NCBI RefSeq assembly: GCF_900142625.1 | Contig: NZ_FRBN01000008.1 | Span: forward strand, 62,001 to 126,000 | Direction of reading: 5' to 3' | DNA length: 64,000 bases | Origin: Roseovarius marisflavi | Lineage (GTDB): Bacteria; Pseudomonadota; Alphaproteobacteria; Rhodobacterales; Rhodobacteraceae | Shown: positions 1 through 9,798 of the stretch, one piece after another | Numbering within the stretch: position 1 is the stretch's first letter | Layout of the letters: each line of letters begins with the position of its first letter | Translations under genes and position numbers: made by a program | Notes under the pieces: model-generated | Told to the model about the DNA's origin: nothing | What the model saw: only the letters and a program-made list of their open reading frames with translations | The model's database searches: none

Positions 1-231
1 GATTTTGAAAGCTCAACAAAATTCTTTGGAGCTAATTTAACGGACATTGCGCAAGTTTGTTTAAATCTCCTGTCAGCCGTTGCTGTGTCAATGCTTTATA
101 TGTTTCACTGGACTAGGGTAAAACTTTATAGCTCAACGAATGGTTTCTGGGGACGCCATAAAGAGCAGATTGCGGTGGGTGTCATAGTTGCGCTAGTTAC
201 AGCAGCGTTTTCCTATTTCGTTGGTCTTTGA
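1..231 (+). CDS. 3' end of an unknown membrane protein gene (partial)
   Basis: The first base starts an open frame of 76 codons ending in TGA; the beginning lies outside the window. The visible part has two hydrophobic segments, roughly residues 20-37 and 57-75, separated by a basic loop (TRVKLYSSTNGFWGRHKEQ), so it is probably an integral membrane protein with a short C-terminal tail. Base composition is clearly more AT-rich than the polyamine operon that follows, with TTA and ATA codons that are rare elsewhere here. That suggests acquired DNA. I do not recognise the family and assign no function. Confidence 0.6.
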   Translation, partial: DFESSTKFFGANLTDIAQVCLNLLSAVAVSMLYMFHWTRVKLYSSTNGFWGRHKEQIAVGVIVALVTAAFSYFVGL

Positions 232-642
232 TTTCCGCTCTGGCATTATCACACCCAACTCGCTTCACCTGCAATACCCCGCGCGAATAGCACCGGAGGT
301 GCCGCGCGATCGCCGGGCCGCCCGGACGGCCTGGCGATATTGAGGGCTTGCGCTCCGTCGAGAGGGCTCACAGGTTTTGCAGGGATAAAGCGGCATTCAC
401 TGTCGTTGCATCGCCAGACCGCGGCCCTCTGGTGCGCGTGGCGTGGGGCATCCGCCTTGTGGAATAGGCTGTCACAAAACCCTCATCAAAGGCGGGTAGT
501 CCCTGCGCGAGGCTCTGCGGGTGCGCACATAAACGAACATTGTCGCGCGCACGCCGAACATTAAATTTGACCAATCGGAAAATAAACCGCAAGCTATGCC
601 GAAATACGAAAACCGGAATCAATCTGACCAAAAGGGGATGTC
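232..642. other. Gene-poor stretch upstream of the polyamine operon
   Basis: I see no convincing gene here. Short open frames on both strands lack ribosome binding sites. Composition shifts from AT-richer (left) to GC-rich. A hairpin-forming palindrome lies at 309-338, and an AAGGGG Shine-Dalgarno precedes the next gene at 632-637. The promoter of the downstream operon is presumably in the last 150 bases, but I cannot point to clear -35/-10 boxes. Confidence 0.4.
309..338. terminator. GC-rich hairpin, possible terminator without T-tract
   Basis: Arms ATCGCCGGGCCG and CGGCCTGGCGAT pair over 12 bp with one G-T wobble around the six-base loop CCCGGA. No T-run follows. It lies about 80 bases after the stop codon of the partial gene, so it may end that transcript, but it may equally be a generic palindromic repeat. 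Confidence 0.35.
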
Positions 643-1722
643 ATGACACTGCTCGCAAACCGTCTTAAACTGGCCACTTCCGTGGTGGCCTTGACCATCG
701 CAGGGCTTGCCCAAACCGCCAGCGCCGACACGCTGCGCCTGTTGACATGGGGCGGCTATGCGCCCGAAGACGTGGTCGCGGCCTTTGAGGCCGAAACCGG
801 CCACACCGTCGAGGTGACCAAATCCAACAACGAGGAAATGATCGCCAAGCTGCGCGCCACCGGCGGCGGCGGCTTTGACCTTGCCCAGCCGAGCCAGGAC
901 CGCATCGCCGGCCCGCAGGCCGAGTTTGGCATCTACAAGCCGATGGACCTGTCGAAAATCGACGAGAGCCAATTCATCCCCTCGATGCTTGCCGCCACCA
1001 AAGGCAACACCACCGTCGATGGTGAGGTTTACGGCGTGCCGCATGTCTGGGGCACCAGCGGCCTTGTGGTCGACACCGCCAAGGCGCCCGGCGTCAAGGA
1101 TTACACCGACCTCTGCAACGCCGATGTGGCGGGCAAGGTTTCCTATCGCCTCAAACGCCCGACGCTTATCGGGTTTGCCTTTGCGATGGGGCTTGATCCC
1201 TTTGCCGCCTATGGCGACGAGGCCGCCTACAGCGCCGTGATGGAAAAGGTCGAGGCCAAGCTCAAGGACTGCAAACCCAATGTGAAGACCTATTGGGGTG
1301 GCGGTGACGAGTTGATGAACCTCGTGCGCTCTGGCGAAGTGGTGGCCTCGATGGCATGGGATACCGGCGGCTGGAAGCTGAATGCCGACAATCCCGACAT
1401 CACCTTTGTCGCGCCTGCCTCGGGGGCGCTTGGCTGGATCGATACCTTTGTTCTGCCGGCCAAGGGTGGCGCGGATCAGGCCGCCTATGACTGGATCAAC
1501 TTTGTGATGCGCCCCGAAGTCGCCGCGCAGATCACCGCCGTCGCCGGCAATTTCACCGCCTCGAAAGGCGCGGATGAATTTGCCTCGGACGAGTTGAAAG
1601 CCCGCTATCAGGCAAGCTTTCCGCCCGAAGCGGTGGATAACATCAAGTGGTATCCGCCCGTCCCCGCCGGTCTTGAAGTGATCGAAGGTGGCGTTCTTGA
1701 CCGGGTGCAGGCCGCCAACTAA
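643..1722 (+). CDS. Polyamine-type ABC transporter substrate-binding protein (PotD/PotF family)
   Basis: Periplasmic solute-binding protein of the spermidine/putrescine class, 359 residues, the usual length. An N-terminal signal peptide (basic start, hydrophobic core, cleavage near ASA-DTLRLL, about residue 28) leads into the conserved LRLLTWGGYAPEDVV opening typical of PotD/PotF proteins. Later motifs (YGVPHVWGTSGLVVDT, WDTGGW) fit the family. Start chosen because AAGGGG lies just upstream of the ATG. It is the first gene of an operon with an ATPase and two permeases, and a T-tailed hairpin follows it, which would favour higher levels of the binding protein. The exact ligand (putrescine, spermidine or a related cation) cannot be read from the sequence. 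Confidence 0.87.
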   Translation: MTLLANRLKLATSVVALTIAGLAQTASADTLRLLTWGGYAPEDVVAAFEAETGHTVEVTKSNNEEMIAKLRATGGGGFDLAQPSQDRIAGPQAEFGIYKPMDLSKIDESQFIPSMLAATKGNTTVDGEVYGVPHVWGTSGLVVDTAKAPGVKDYTDLCNADVAGKVSYRLKRPTLIGFAFAMGLDPFAAYGDEAAYSAVMEKVEAKLKDCKPNVKTYWGGGDELMNLVRSGEVVASMAWDTGGWKLNADNPDITFVAPASGALGWIDTFVLPAKGGADQAAYDWINFVMRPEVAAQITAVAGNFTASKGADEFASDELKARYQASFPPEAVDNIKWYPPVPAGLEVIEGGVLDRVQAAN

Positions 1723-1741
1723 GGCGCGCGCCATCCCTTTG

Positions 1742-1776
1742 CGGCACCCGTTTTCGCGCGGGTGCCGTTCCTTTTT
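1742..1776 (+). terminator. Rho-independent terminator/attenuator between binding-protein and ATPase genes
   Basis: Perfect 9-bp arms CGGCACCCG (1742-1750) and CGGGTGCCG (1759-1767) flank an 8-base loop and are followed by TTCCTTTTT. It lies inside the operon, so it probably works as a partial terminator or 3' mRNA stabiliser that raises the ratio of binding protein to membrane components. Confidence 0.75.
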
Positions 1777-1798
1777 GATTCATCCCCCCGGAAATGCC

Positions 1799-2902
1799 AT
1801 GACCCCCGATCTGGAATGCAGCGCCCTGACCAAGCGGTTCGACCAAAGCCTTGCCGTTGATGACGTCTCGTTCTCGGTGCCGCCGGGGTCGTTCTTTTCC
1901 ATTCTCGGGCCGTCGGGCTGTGGCAAGACCACGATCATGCGGATGATTGCCGGGTTTTTGCCCCCGACCAGCGGCGACATCCGGATCAAGGGTAAATCGG
2001 TGCTTGATGTGCCGCCCAACAAGCGGCCGGTGAACATGGTGTTCCAGCATCTTGCGCTTTTCCCGATGATGAACATTGCCGACAACATCGGCTATGGCCT
2101 GCGCCGCAAGGGCATGGCCAAGACAGAGATCACCCGCAAGGTCGGCGAGGTTCTGGATCGTATCGGCCTTCCGGATATTGCCAACCGCAAGGTTGACGAG
2201 CTTTCGGGTGGGCAGAAACAGCGCGTGGCGATTGCCCGCTGCATGGTGCTTGAACCCGATGTGTTGCTGCTGGATGAACCGCTTGGCGCGCTTGATCTCA
2301 AGCTGCGCGAGCATATGAAGATCGAGCTCAAGGCGCTTCAGGCGGCGTTTGACACGACCTTTGTCTATATCACCCACGATCAGTCAGAGGCGCTTGTGAT
2401 GTCCGATCAGATCGCGGTGATGAACGCCGGGCGCTTTGAACAGATCGGCACCGCGCAGGAGCTATACTATCGTCCCGACACCGCCTTTGTCGCGGGGTTT
2501 GTCGGCGACAGTAATCGGTGGGCCGGCAAGGTTGAAACGGTTGAGGGTGGCACGCTTGCGCTGCGCACCGATGGCGGGCTTTTGATGCGCGCCACGGCCC
2601 ATGAACGGCCCCTCGCAACCGGGGATCGCGCCGAGATATTCGTGCGCCCCGAGGCGATCCGCCTTGCGCGCTCTGACGCCGATCTTGCGCATTTTGACAA
2701 CCGGTTAAGCGGTCAGGTGACCAGCCTTTTGTTCAATGGCGCGGCCAGCCGTATCCTTGTGCAATCAACGCAAGGCGGCCCCGAGATCGAAGTGACCCTG
2801 CCGCAATCGGGCGAGTTTTCCGATGTTGGACGCGGCAACGCGGTGCATATCGGTTGGTCCGGGGACCAGAGCAACTGCTTTGCCCTGCGCGGGGCCGCGT
2901 GA
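1799..2902 (+). CDS. potA: Polyamine-type ABC transporter ATP-binding protein (PotA family)
   Basis: Cytoplasmic ATPase of the polyamine importer, 368 residues. Walker A GPSGCGKTT is at residues 37-45, signature LSGGQKQR from 135, Walker B VLLLDE at 155-160 with a following D-loop (GALD), and a C-terminal TOBE-type domain from about 280. An in-frame start 37 codons upstream exists, but it lies inside the terminator hairpin and the previous gene. The ATG used here begins a normal PotA N terminus (LECSALTKRF). Its stop overlaps the next gene's start (TGATG), which indicates translational coupling to the permease. Confidence 0.88.
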   Translation: MTPDLECSALTKRFDQSLAVDDVSFSVPPGSFFSILGPSGCGKTTIMRMIAGFLPPTSGDIRIKGKSVLDVPPNKRPVNMVFQHLALFPMMNIADNIGYGLRRKGMAKTEITRKVGEVLDRIGLPDIANRKVDELSGGQKQRVAIARCMVLEPDVLLLDEPLGALDLKLREHMKIELKALQAAFDTTFVYITHDQSEALVMSDQIAVMNAGRFEQIGTAQELYYRPDTAFVAGFVGDSNRWAGKVETVEGGTLALRTDGGLLMRATAHERPLATGDRAEIFVRPEAIRLARSDADLAHFDNRLSGQVTSLLFNGAASRILVQSTQGGPEIEVTLPQSGEFSDVGRGNAVHIGWSGDQSNCFALRGAA

Positions 2903-3759
2903 TGCAGGCCGGGACCCGCCTTGGCTTTATCCTCTTGCTGACGCCGCTTTTGCTGTGGCTGACACTGCTGATCATCATCCCGCATATCGACATGCTACTG
3001 CTGTCACTGCGCGAAAGGGTCGGCGTCGGGCAATATGCCACCAGCCCGGCCAATTACCTGACCTTCTTTGGCGAGCCGCTTTACCTGCGCACCTTCATGC
3101 GCACGGCGGTGATGTCGGTGCTGGCCACGGTGATTACCCTTTTGATCGCCTTTCCGGTGTCCTTCTACATCGCCAAGATTGCCAAAGGGCGGGTGCAATC
3201 TTCGTTGTTTCTGCTCTGTCTCGTGCCGTTCTGGGTGTCGGAGCTTGTGCGCACCTTCGGATGGATGATCTTGTTGCGCGAAACCGGGTTGATCTCGACC
3301 TTGCTGCAATATCTTGGCCTCGCCTCGGGGCCGGTCGAGATGCTTTACAATGATGCGGCGATGATGGTGGGGCTTGTCTATACCTCGATGCTGTTCATGG
3401 TCGTGCCGCTTGTCACGACGCTTGAAAGCCTTGACGACGCGGTGATCGAGGCGGGCTATGACCTTGGCGGCAGCGGCATAAGCGTGCTGCGCGAGATCAT
3501 TATCCCGCATGCCACGCCGGGCATCGTATCCGGGTCGATCGTGGTTTTCATGCTTAGCCTCGGCAATTACCTGACGCCGACCATGCTTGGCGGCAAGGAT
3601 AGCCTCTGGTTCACCGAGCTGATCTATTCGCAATTCATCGTGCGCTTTAACTGGGAATTGGGCGCGGCGTTTGGGTTCATGCTTTTGATCCTGTCGTCGG
3701 TGATTGTCTGGGGCATGCTGCGCGTGACCGGTCAGACGCTTGAAAAGACAATGGGTTGA
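2902..3759 (+). CDS. potB: Polyamine-type ABC transporter permease 1 (PotB family)
   Basis: Inner-membrane permease of about 285 residues with six predicted transmembrane segments and a binding-protein-dependent transport EAA-type loop (EAGYDLGGSGISVLREIIIPH) near residues 190-210, where it contacts the ATPase. The start is the ATG that overlaps the potA stop; a longer form starting inside potA is possible but less likely. It forms the transmembrane heterodimer with the next gene. Confidence 0.85.
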   Translation: MQAGTRLGFILLLTPLLLWLTLLIIIPHIDMLLLSLRERVGVGQYATSPANYLTFFGEPLYLRTFMRTAVMSVLATVITLLIAFPVSFYIAKIAKGRVQSSLFLLCLVPFWVSELVRTFGWMILLRETGLISTLLQYLGLASGPVEMLYNDAAMMVGLVYTSMLFMVVPLVTTLESLDDAVIEAGYDLGGSGISVLREIIIPHATPGIVSGSIVVFMLSLGNYLTPTMLGGKDSLWFTELIYSQFIVRFNWELGAAFGFMLLILSSVIVWGMLRVTGQTLEKTMG

Positions 3760-3772
3760 GGGGGGCGATGCG

Positions 3773-4624
3773 ATGATACCTTCGATGCCGCAACCGCGCG
3801 CCTACCGGCTTATCTATACCGGGTATATCGTGCTGTTTTTCGTCTATCTCGGCCTGCCGCTGGCGGTGGTTGCGGTGTTTGCCTTCAACGATAGCCAGTT
3901 TCCCTCGCTGCCTTGGGAAGGGTTTACCTGGAACTGGTTCTTTGGCGATGCGCGCCCGCAGATCGGTGCGTTTCACGAACGCCCGATCCTGCGCGCGATT
4001 GCCACCTCGGCCTTTGTGGGCTTGTCTGTCTCGGCGCTGTCGCTGGCGGTGGGAACGACCAATGCGTTTCTCTTCAACCGGTATCAGTTTCGCGGGCGTG
4101 GCCTTTTATACGTTCTGATGCTCTTGCCGCTGGTCATTCCCGGCATTGTCCTTGGCATCTCGATCCTGGTGTTCTCAAGCACGGTTGCGAACGGTGCATG
4201 GGACGCCGTGAAGTGGGATATCACCGCCCTGCGCCCCGGCCTTGTTCTGGTGGTTCTGGGGCAGTTTTCCTTTATCACCACGATTGCCACGCTGGTGATC
4301 GCCGCCCGGCTGCAAAAGTTTGACCGTACGCTGGAAGAGGCGGCGTTGAACCTTGGCGCGGATCGACTGACGGCCATTCGCACGATCACCCTGCCCTATC
4401 TCATGCCCGCGATGATCGGGGCGTTTGTGGTGGCGTTCCTGATGAGTTTCGAGAACTTCAACACGACCTTGATGCTTGTCGGCTCTGACGCGCCGCTGAC
4501 CATCGCGATGTTTGACCGGCTGAAAGAAGGCTCTACTCCGCTTCTCAATGCCGTGTCGCTGTTGCTGATGCTCGGCTCGTCCTGCCTTGCGCTGGTGATG
4601 ATCGCGTTTCAGCGCAAATCCTGA
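3773..4624 (+). CDS. potC: Polyamine-type ABC transporter permease 2 (PotC family)
   Basis: Second permease, 283 residues, with about six transmembrane helices and the EAA-type coupling loop EEAALNLGADRLTAIRTITLP in the second half. GAGGGGGG directly upstream supports the ATG chosen; an in-frame ATG 11 codons earlier lies inside the preceding gene. It completes the four-gene importer and ends 12 bases from the convergent cytochrome gene, so little room is left for a terminator. Confidence 0.85.
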   Translation: MIPSMPQPRAYRLIYTGYIVLFFVYLGLPLAVVAVFAFNDSQFPSLPWEGFTWNWFFGDARPQIGAFHERPILRAIATSAFVGLSVSALSLAVGTTNAFLFNRYQFRGRGLLYVLMLLPLVIPGIVLGISILVFSSTVANGAWDAVKWDITALRPGLVLVVLGQFSFITTIATLVIAARLQKFDRTLEEAALNLGADRLTAIRTITLPYLMPAMIGAFVVAFLMSFENFNTTLMLVGSDAPLTIAMFDRLKEGSTPLLNAVSLLLMLGSSCLALVMIAFQRKS

Positions 4625-4636
4625 ACCTCGGCCGCC

Positions 4637-5038
4637 CTAGCCCTGCTGAATGCTCTGCAAATAGGCCATCAATGCCGCCAAGGGGCGCGGGGTCGGGGTC
4701 AGCACACCGTCACCCACATCCACCGGCACGGTTTCGCCCTTAAGCAACAGGCCGAATTCCGGCATCTCCTGACCGGGAAGGCCGGTGCGGTCATAACCGT
4801 CAATGACCGAGAGCACATGCGCGCGCGGAAATTCTCCGCCGGGCGACAGTTGGGTCAGATCGGCAGGCGGCGGGGTCATGCCTTTGGCCCAAGGCCCGTC
4901 GCCTTTGCCGCCTGTGCCATGACATTGCGCACAGTTCTCGGCGAAAATCGCGGCGCCCTCGCTGGCGTCGGGCATTGAGGCGCTTTGCACACATGCGGCG
5001 ACCGCCGCAATCAATCCAAATCCGATCAGATATTTCAT
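4637..5038 (-). CDS. Small c-type cytochrome, predicted lipoprotein
   Basis: About 133 residues. A short hydrophobic leader ends in AVAAC (Cys16), a lipobox-like site, so the protein is probably lipid-anchored in the periplasm. A single haem attachment motif CAQCH sits at residues 36-40, and a Met in GQEMPEFG near residue 92 is a likely axial ligand, giving a class I cytochrome c fold. GGGAGAG upstream supports the ATG; a GTG one codon earlier is an alternative. No partner enzyme is adjacent, so the electron donor and acceptor are unknown. Confidence 0.82.
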   Translation of the reverse strand: MKYLIGFGLIAAVAACVQSASMPDASEGAAIFAENCAQCHGTGGKGDGPWAKGMTPPPADLTQLSPGGEFPRAHVLSVIDGYDRTGLPGQEMPEFGLLLKGETVPVDVGDGVLTPTPRPLAALMAYLQSIQQG

Positions 5039-5162
5039 CACGCTCTCCCTGCCATTTTAATAACCGCCCTGTCATCGCATCGCATTGATCTCGCGCAAGC
5101 AAACGGGCGTTACCCGCAGTCTAGCCCTGCGATGAAACAGGCGCAATGAAAGGCCGCCTCGC

Positions 5163-6737
5163 TCAGGACAGATCACCTGCCAGGCCCCGGTCGATCAGGG
5201 CGACGGTTTCCTTGACCCCGTAAAGCGCGATGAAGCCGCCAAAGCGCGGGCCCTGGCTTGCACCCAAGAGCACCTCGTAGAGCGTCTTGAACCAGTCGCG
5301 CAGCGGATCGAACCGGTCACGACCAACACCGTAGACGATGCTTTGCAGGGCTTCGTCGTCAAGCGGGCCGTCATAGGCGGCCAGCTGATCGCGCAGATCA
5401 ATCAGCGCCTCGCGCTCAAGGTCATTCGGCGCGCGATAGGTTTTCGCAGGCGCCACGAAATCCTCGTAATATTTGACCGCATAGCCCGCCGCCGCATCCA
5501 GATCGGGGTGGGTTTCGGGGCTGGCATCGGGCGCATAGCGGCGGATAAAGCCCCAAAGCGCCTCTTTGTCATGCGCCGAGGCAACCGAGGCCAGATTGAG
5601 CAGCATCGAGAACGACACCACCATATGGCTTTCGGGCACGTCGCCGCCGTGGATATGCCAGACCGGGTTGTTGAGCCGCGCCGCCGTATCCTGCGTCGCG
5701 TAGGCACGCAATTGCTGGTGATATTCGTCGACCGCCTTGGGGATCACATCGAAATGCATCCGCTTGGCGGTTTTGGGCTTTTGGTACATGAAATACGACA
5801 GGCTCTCGGTGGCGGCATAGGTCAGCCATTCGTCGATCGACACGCCATTGCCCGAACTTTTCGAAATCTTCTGACCGTTTTCATCCAAAAACAGCTCGTA
5901 GGTGAAATGCTCGGGCGCGCGGCCACCAAGCACCCGGCAAATCCCGTCATAGATCGGGGTATTGGCGGAATGGTCCTTGCCGTACATCTCGAAATCAACA
6001 CCAAGCGCGGCCCAACGCGCGCCGAAATCGGGCTTCCATTGCAGTTTGACGTTGCCGCCGGTCAGCGGAAGAGTCCATTCGCGCCCGTCTTCGTCATCAA
6101 AGGTGATGGTGCCCTCGGCGGCGTTCACCTCTTTCATCGGCACATAAAGCACGCGACCGGTTTCGGGGTGGATCGGCAGGAAGATCGAATAGGTCTGCTG
6201 GCGCTCTTCGCGCAGCGACTTGAGCATGATCGCCATGACCTTGTCATACTCGCGCGCGGCGCGCAGCAGAACCTCGTCAAAGCGGCCAGAGCCGTAGAAT
6301 TCGGTGGCCGAGATGAACTCGTACTCAAACCCGAAGGTATCAAGGAACCGGCGCAGCATGGCGTTGTTATGGGCGCCAAAACTGTCGTGGGTCCCAAAGG
6401 GATCGGGTACGCTTGTCAGCGGCTTTTGCAGATGCTCGGCAAGTGCCTCGGGGTCGGGCACATTGCCGGGCACCTTGCGCATGCCGTCAAGATCGTCGGA
6501 AAAACAGACAAGCCGCGTCGGGATATCGCTTATGACCTCAAAGGCGCGCTTGATCATCGTGGTGCGCGCCACCTCGCCAAAGGTGCCGATATGCGGCAGG
6601 CCGGACGGGCCATAGCCAGTCTCGAACAGCACATAGCCCTTTTCCGGCGGCGCCTTTTCATACCGTTTGAGCACGCGGCGCGCCTCTTCAAAAGGCCAGG
6701 CTTTCGAATTCATAGCAGCGTCGCGCAGATCAGACAT
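5163..6737 (-). CDS. lysK: Lysyl-tRNA synthetase, class I
   Basis: Charges tRNA-Lys with lysine. The protein (524 residues) is of the archaeal-type class I LysRS, which replaces the common class II enzyme in many alphaproteobacteria. The class I signatures are visible: PHIGTF (HIGH-like) at residues 48-53 and KISKS (KMSKS-like) near residue 290. The start MSDLRDAA was chosen; a longer frame adds 16 residues with no family similarity that I recognise. Divergent from the TerB-like gene. Confidence 0.93.
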   Translation of the reverse strand: MSDLRDAAMNSKAWPFEEARRVLKRYEKAPPEKGYVLFETGYGPSGLPHIGTFGEVARTTMIKRAFEVISDIPTRLVCFSDDLDGMRKVPGNVPDPEALAEHLQKPLTSVPDPFGTHDSFGAHNNAMLRRFLDTFGFEYEFISATEFYGSGRFDEVLLRAAREYDKVMAIMLKSLREERQQTYSIFLPIHPETGRVLYVPMKEVNAAEGTITFDDEDGREWTLPLTGGNVKLQWKPDFGARWAALGVDFEMYGKDHSANTPIYDGICRVLGGRAPEHFTYELFLDENGQKISKSSGNGVSIDEWLTYAATESLSYFMYQKPKTAKRMHFDVIPKAVDEYHQQLRAYATQDTAARLNNPVWHIHGGDVPESHMVVSFSMLLNLASVASAHDKEALWGFIRRYAPDASPETHPDLDAAAGYAVKYYEDFVAPAKTYRAPNDLEREALIDLRDQLAAYDGPLDDEALQSIVYGVGRDRFDPLRDWFKTLYEVLLGASQGPRFGGFIALYGVKETVALIDRGLAGDLS

Positions 6738-6857
6738 CGGGTATTCTCCAGGATTCGCCCTGCCGAAACACCGACAAGGCATCACCGCTACCTATTGCCG
6801 GGGCGGGCAACAGTCAATATTCTGCACCGCAACAGCGCAAGCCTGAAAGGCCACCCA

Positions 6858-7283
6858 ATGACCGAGCAGATCGAACATTCTCTTACCCCGCAAGATTGCC
6901 TTGTGGCCGTCATGATTGCCGTTTCGGCCTCTGATGAAGACATCCGCACCGCCGAATTGGTAAAAATCGAAAGCGCCGTCAACAATCTGCCGATTTTTGC
7001 GGATTACGATATGGACCGGGTTGGCGTGGTCTCACGGACCGTGTTCGACCTCTTTAGCGTCGAAGACGGGCTTGATGCGCTGTTTGGTCTCATCCGCTCG
7101 GATTTGCCGGAACGGCTTAACGAAACGGCCTATGCTCTGGCCTGTGACGTGGGTGCGGCGGATGGCAACCTCAATGAACGCGAGCTGCGGCTTCTGGAAG
7201 AGCTGCGCTATGAGCTCAACATCGACCGGCTTCATGCCGCCGCCATCGAGCGCGGTGCACGGGCACGTCATATGACCTTATGA
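6858..7283 (+). CDS. TerB-like tellurite-resistance-domain protein
   Basis: A 141-residue soluble, all-helical, acidic protein with the TerB pattern: an early helix with acidic motifs (SASDEDIRTAEL) and a second half with DGNLNERELRLLEEL, the paired acidic sites typical of the family. TerB domains bind metal and are linked to stress responses, but single-domain versions like this have no settled function. The gene ends in an ATGA overlap with the following transpeptidase gene, so the two are probably co-translated. Confidence 0.75.
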   Translation: MTEQIEHSLTPQDCLVAVMIAVSASDEDIRTAELVKIESAVNNLPIFADYDMDRVGVVSRTVFDLFSVEDGLDALFGLIRSDLPERLNETAYALACDVGAADGNLNERELRLLEELRYELNIDRLHAAAIERGARARHMTL

Positions 7284-7696
7284 TCCGCGCGCTCGCTACG
7301 CTTGCCGTTGCTCTGCTGCCGCTCGCCGCATGGGCCGACAGGGTTGATGTGCGCATTGATCTTTCGGATCAGGAAATGACCGTCTCGCTTGATGATCAGC
7401 CGCAATATGTCTGGCCGGTCTCGACCGCGCGGGCGGGCAAATGCACGCCCATCGGCACCTATGGCGTGCAATCGATGAAGCGCATGCATTATTCAACGCT
7501 CTACAAAAACGCGCCGATGCCGTGGTCGATCTTTTTCAACGGCAATTACGCCATCCATGGCACCACCCAGATCGACCGCCTTGGCACCCCGGCCTCTGCC
7601 GGTTGTGTGCGCCTGCACCCCGAGAGTGCCAGAACGCTGTTTGACATGGTGCTTGAACATGGCCGCGCGAACACCGTGATCCGGATCGAGGATTAA
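7280..7696 (+). CDS. Exported L,D-transpeptidase (YkuD fold)
   Basis: A 138-residue protein with a signal peptide (about residues 1-19, cut after AWA). The catalytic YkuD motif is present: His93 in AIHGTTQIDR, then SAGCVRLH with the nucleophile Cys109 and Arg111. Such enzymes make or edit 3-3 cross-links in peptidoglycan or attach lipoproteins. It is near the minimal catalytic-domain size and has no extra binding domain. It is coupled to the TerB-like gene by a four-base overlap. Confidence 0.85.
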   Translation: MIRALATLAVALLPLAAWADRVDVRIDLSDQEMTVSLDDQPQYVWPVSTARAGKCTPIGTYGVQSMKRMHYSTLYKNAPMPWSIFFNGNYAIHGTTQIDRLGTPASAGCVRLHPESARTLFDMVLEHGRANTVIRIED

Positions 7697-7768
7697 GGCG
7701 CATTTCCCGGTTTCCCTTTCGGGGCATTCGGTGGTTAACTATGCCAATACACCAAAAGAGGTTTTCAG

Positions 7769-8005
7769 ATGCGCTGTGTCTTCGTGAATATCCGCTGCAA
7801 GCCCGGCACGTCCTATCGCGTTGCCGAAGAGATCGCCCTGCGCGAGATCCATTCCGAGCTTTATTCGATCAGCGGGCCGTTTGATTTGTTGCTCAAGCTC
7901 TATATCCCGGAAAACGCGGATGTCGGGCATTACATCAATGAGAACCTGCTTGATATCGACGGGATCGAGCGGACCGAGACCACCCTGACCTTCAAGGCGT
8001 TCTAG
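7769..8005 (+). CDS. Stand-alone Lrp/AsnC ligand-binding (RAM) domain protein
   Basis: A 78-residue protein corresponding to the effector-binding/dimerisation half of Lrp/AsnC regulators, without the DNA-binding helix-turn-helix. The beta-alpha-beta pattern ends with the typical [22 protein letters not shown] lies upstream of the ATG. Stand-alone domains of this type can bind amino acids and may partner with full-length Lrp proteins; its ligand is unknown. It converges on the adenine deaminase gene with a four-base overlap of the 3' ends. Confidence 0.8.
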   Translation: MRCVFVNIRCKPGTSYRVAEEIALREIHSELYSISGPFDLLLKLYIPENADVGHYINENLLDIDGIERTETTLTFKAF

Positions 8006-9696
8006 CTTATTATCTCAAAGCGGGTCACATCGACCAGCCCCCGATCGGTGATCTTGAGCGCCGGAATGACCGGCAAGGCCAGGAACGCCAGTTGCAAGAA
8101 CGGTTCCTGCAAACCGACCCCAAGCGATTTGGCCGCCGCGCGCAGGTCAATCAGACGGTCTCGCACCACCTCAAAGCTCTCAAGGCTCATCAGCCCCGCC
8201 ACCGGCAGGGCCAGTTCGGCCAGAACCTCGCCATCGCGGACCACGACAAACCCGCCTTCGATCTCGCCAAGGCGGTTGGCGGCGCGCGCCATATCACCGT
8301 AATCGACGCCGACGCAGGCGATATTGTGGTGATCGTGACAGACGGTCGAGGCAATCGCCCCCGCCCTGATACCAAAGCCGCGCACAAAGCCGGTGGCGAT
8401 ATTGCCGTTCTTGCCATGCCGCTCGATCACCGCGATCCGCGCCAGATCACGCGCGACATCGGGGCGCTTGTCACCGTCCTTGATCGCGATGTCCTCATTC
8501 AGGTGTTCGGTGATGATCTTGCCTTCGATAATGCCGATGACATGGGTTTCCTCGCGGTTGCCCGCGCTACGAAAATCCTCTGCGCTCACCTTGGCGGCCT
8601 TGACCGACCCGCGCGCCACCGGGGCCAGCGTGGCGCGCGCCTCAAAGGCCGCCGGATCGGCCAGTTGCCCGGCGCAGAGCACAAGTTGCACATCGCAGGC
8701 CTCAAGCGATTTGACCGCAACGATATCGGCGCGTTTGCCGGGCGCGATCACGCCGCGATCCTTAAGGCCGAACGCCTCGGCCCCCGACAAAGACGCCGCG
8801 CGGTAAGCCGCCAGAACCGGCGTGCCGCGTGCGATCAGGGTTCGGATCATGTGATCAAGGTGGCCTTCTTCCGCGATATCAAGCGGGTTGCGGTCATCGG
8901 TACACAGGCACATGTAAGGCGCTGTAGTATCTGTCAAAACCGGCTGAAGCGCGATCAGGTCCTTGCTCACCGATCCCTCGCGGATCAGCACGCGCATGCC
9001 TTTCTGAAGCTTCTCTCGCGCCTCCTCGGCGGTGGTTGCCTCATGCTCGGTGCGGATACCCGCCGCACAATAGGCATTCAGGTCACGACCAGAGAGTTGC
9101 GGGCAATGCCCGTCGATATGACCGCCCTCAAACAGCGCCAGCTTGGCCATCGCTCCGGGATCACGATGAATGACGCCGGGGTAATTCATGAACTCGGCAA
9201 GCCCGATGCCCGAAGGATGCCCCATCACCTCAGCAAGGGCCCCTGCGTCAATCTCGGCGCCCGCCGTTTCCATGTCGGTCGAGGGCACACAAGACGACAA
9301 TTGCACCCGGATATCCATCACCGTGCGGGTGCTGGCCTCTTGAAAATAGCGGATGCCGTCAAGGCCGATGACATTGGCAATTTCATGCGGATCACAGATC
9401 GCGGTGGTCACCCCGTGGGGCGTGACACAGCGGTCAAATTCAAACGGCGTGACAAGCGAGCTTTCGATATGCAGATGGGTGTCGATAAAGCCGGGCACCA
9501 AGGTCATGCCAGTCACATCCAGCACCTCGCGCCCCTCGTAAACCGCGCCGATGCCCACGATGGTATCACCGCATATCGCCACATCGCCGGGGATCATCGC
9601 GCCGGTCACAAGGTCAAACACCGTGCCCCCGCGCAACACAAGATCGGCCGGGGCATCGCCCCGCCCCTGTGCAATCCGCGCTTCCAGCTCTGCCAT
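8002..9696 (-). CDS. ade: Adenine deaminase (amidohydrolase superfamily)
   Basis: Hydrolyses adenine to hypoxanthine and ammonia in purine salvage or catabolism. The protein is 564 residues, the standard length of the bacterial two-domain Ade. The N-terminal metal-binding motif appears as [10 protein letters not shown], followed by [10 protein letters not shown] and an internal DGHCPQLSG block, and the C-terminal domain carries HDHHNI. No purine genes adjoin it. The upstream gene on the same strand ends about 100 bases before its start, so co-transcription is possible. Confidence 0.9.
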   Translation of the reverse strand: MAELEARIAQGRGDAPADLVLRGGTVFDLVTGAMIPGDVAICGDTIVGIGAVYEGREVLDVTGMTLVPGFIDTHLHIESSLVTPFEFDRCVTPHGVTTAICDPHEIANVIGLDGIRYFQEASTRTVMDIRVQLSSCVPSTDMETAGAEIDAGALAEVMGHPSGIGLAEFMNYPGVIHRDPGAMAKLALFEGGHIDGHCPQLSGRDLNAYCAAGIRTEHEATTAEEAREKLQKGMRVLIREGSVSKDLIALQPVLTDTTAPYMCLCTDDRNPLDIAEEGHLDHMIRTLIARGTPVLAAYRAASLSGAEAFGLKDRGVIAPGKRADIVAVKSLEACDVQLVLCAGQLADPAAFEARATLAPVARGSVKAAKVSAEDFRSAGNREETHVIGIIEGKIITEHLNEDIAIKDGDKRPDVARDLARIAVIERHGKNGNIATGFVRGFGIRAGAIASTVCHDHHNIACVGVDYGDMARAANRLGEIEGGFVVVRDGEVLAELALPVAGLMSLESFEVVRDRLIDLRAAAKSLGVGLQEPFLQLAFLALPVIPALKITDRGLVDVTRFEIIS

Positions 9697-9798
9697 GGGT
9701 CGCCCTCCGTCTGTCTCGCGTCAAGTGTCGCGCAGCACCGTCACCGCCACAACCCCAAAGCGAGACAGCCCGTCAGGGCTGGCGAGCGCCGGTGCCCC

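Noticed and set aside
5343..6857. Long open frame on the plus strand running through lysK into the TerB-like gene.
   Set aside because: It is the antisense of lysK; high-GC DNA gives long non-coding frames. Only the last part, from the ATG at 6858, is family-like and has the right context.
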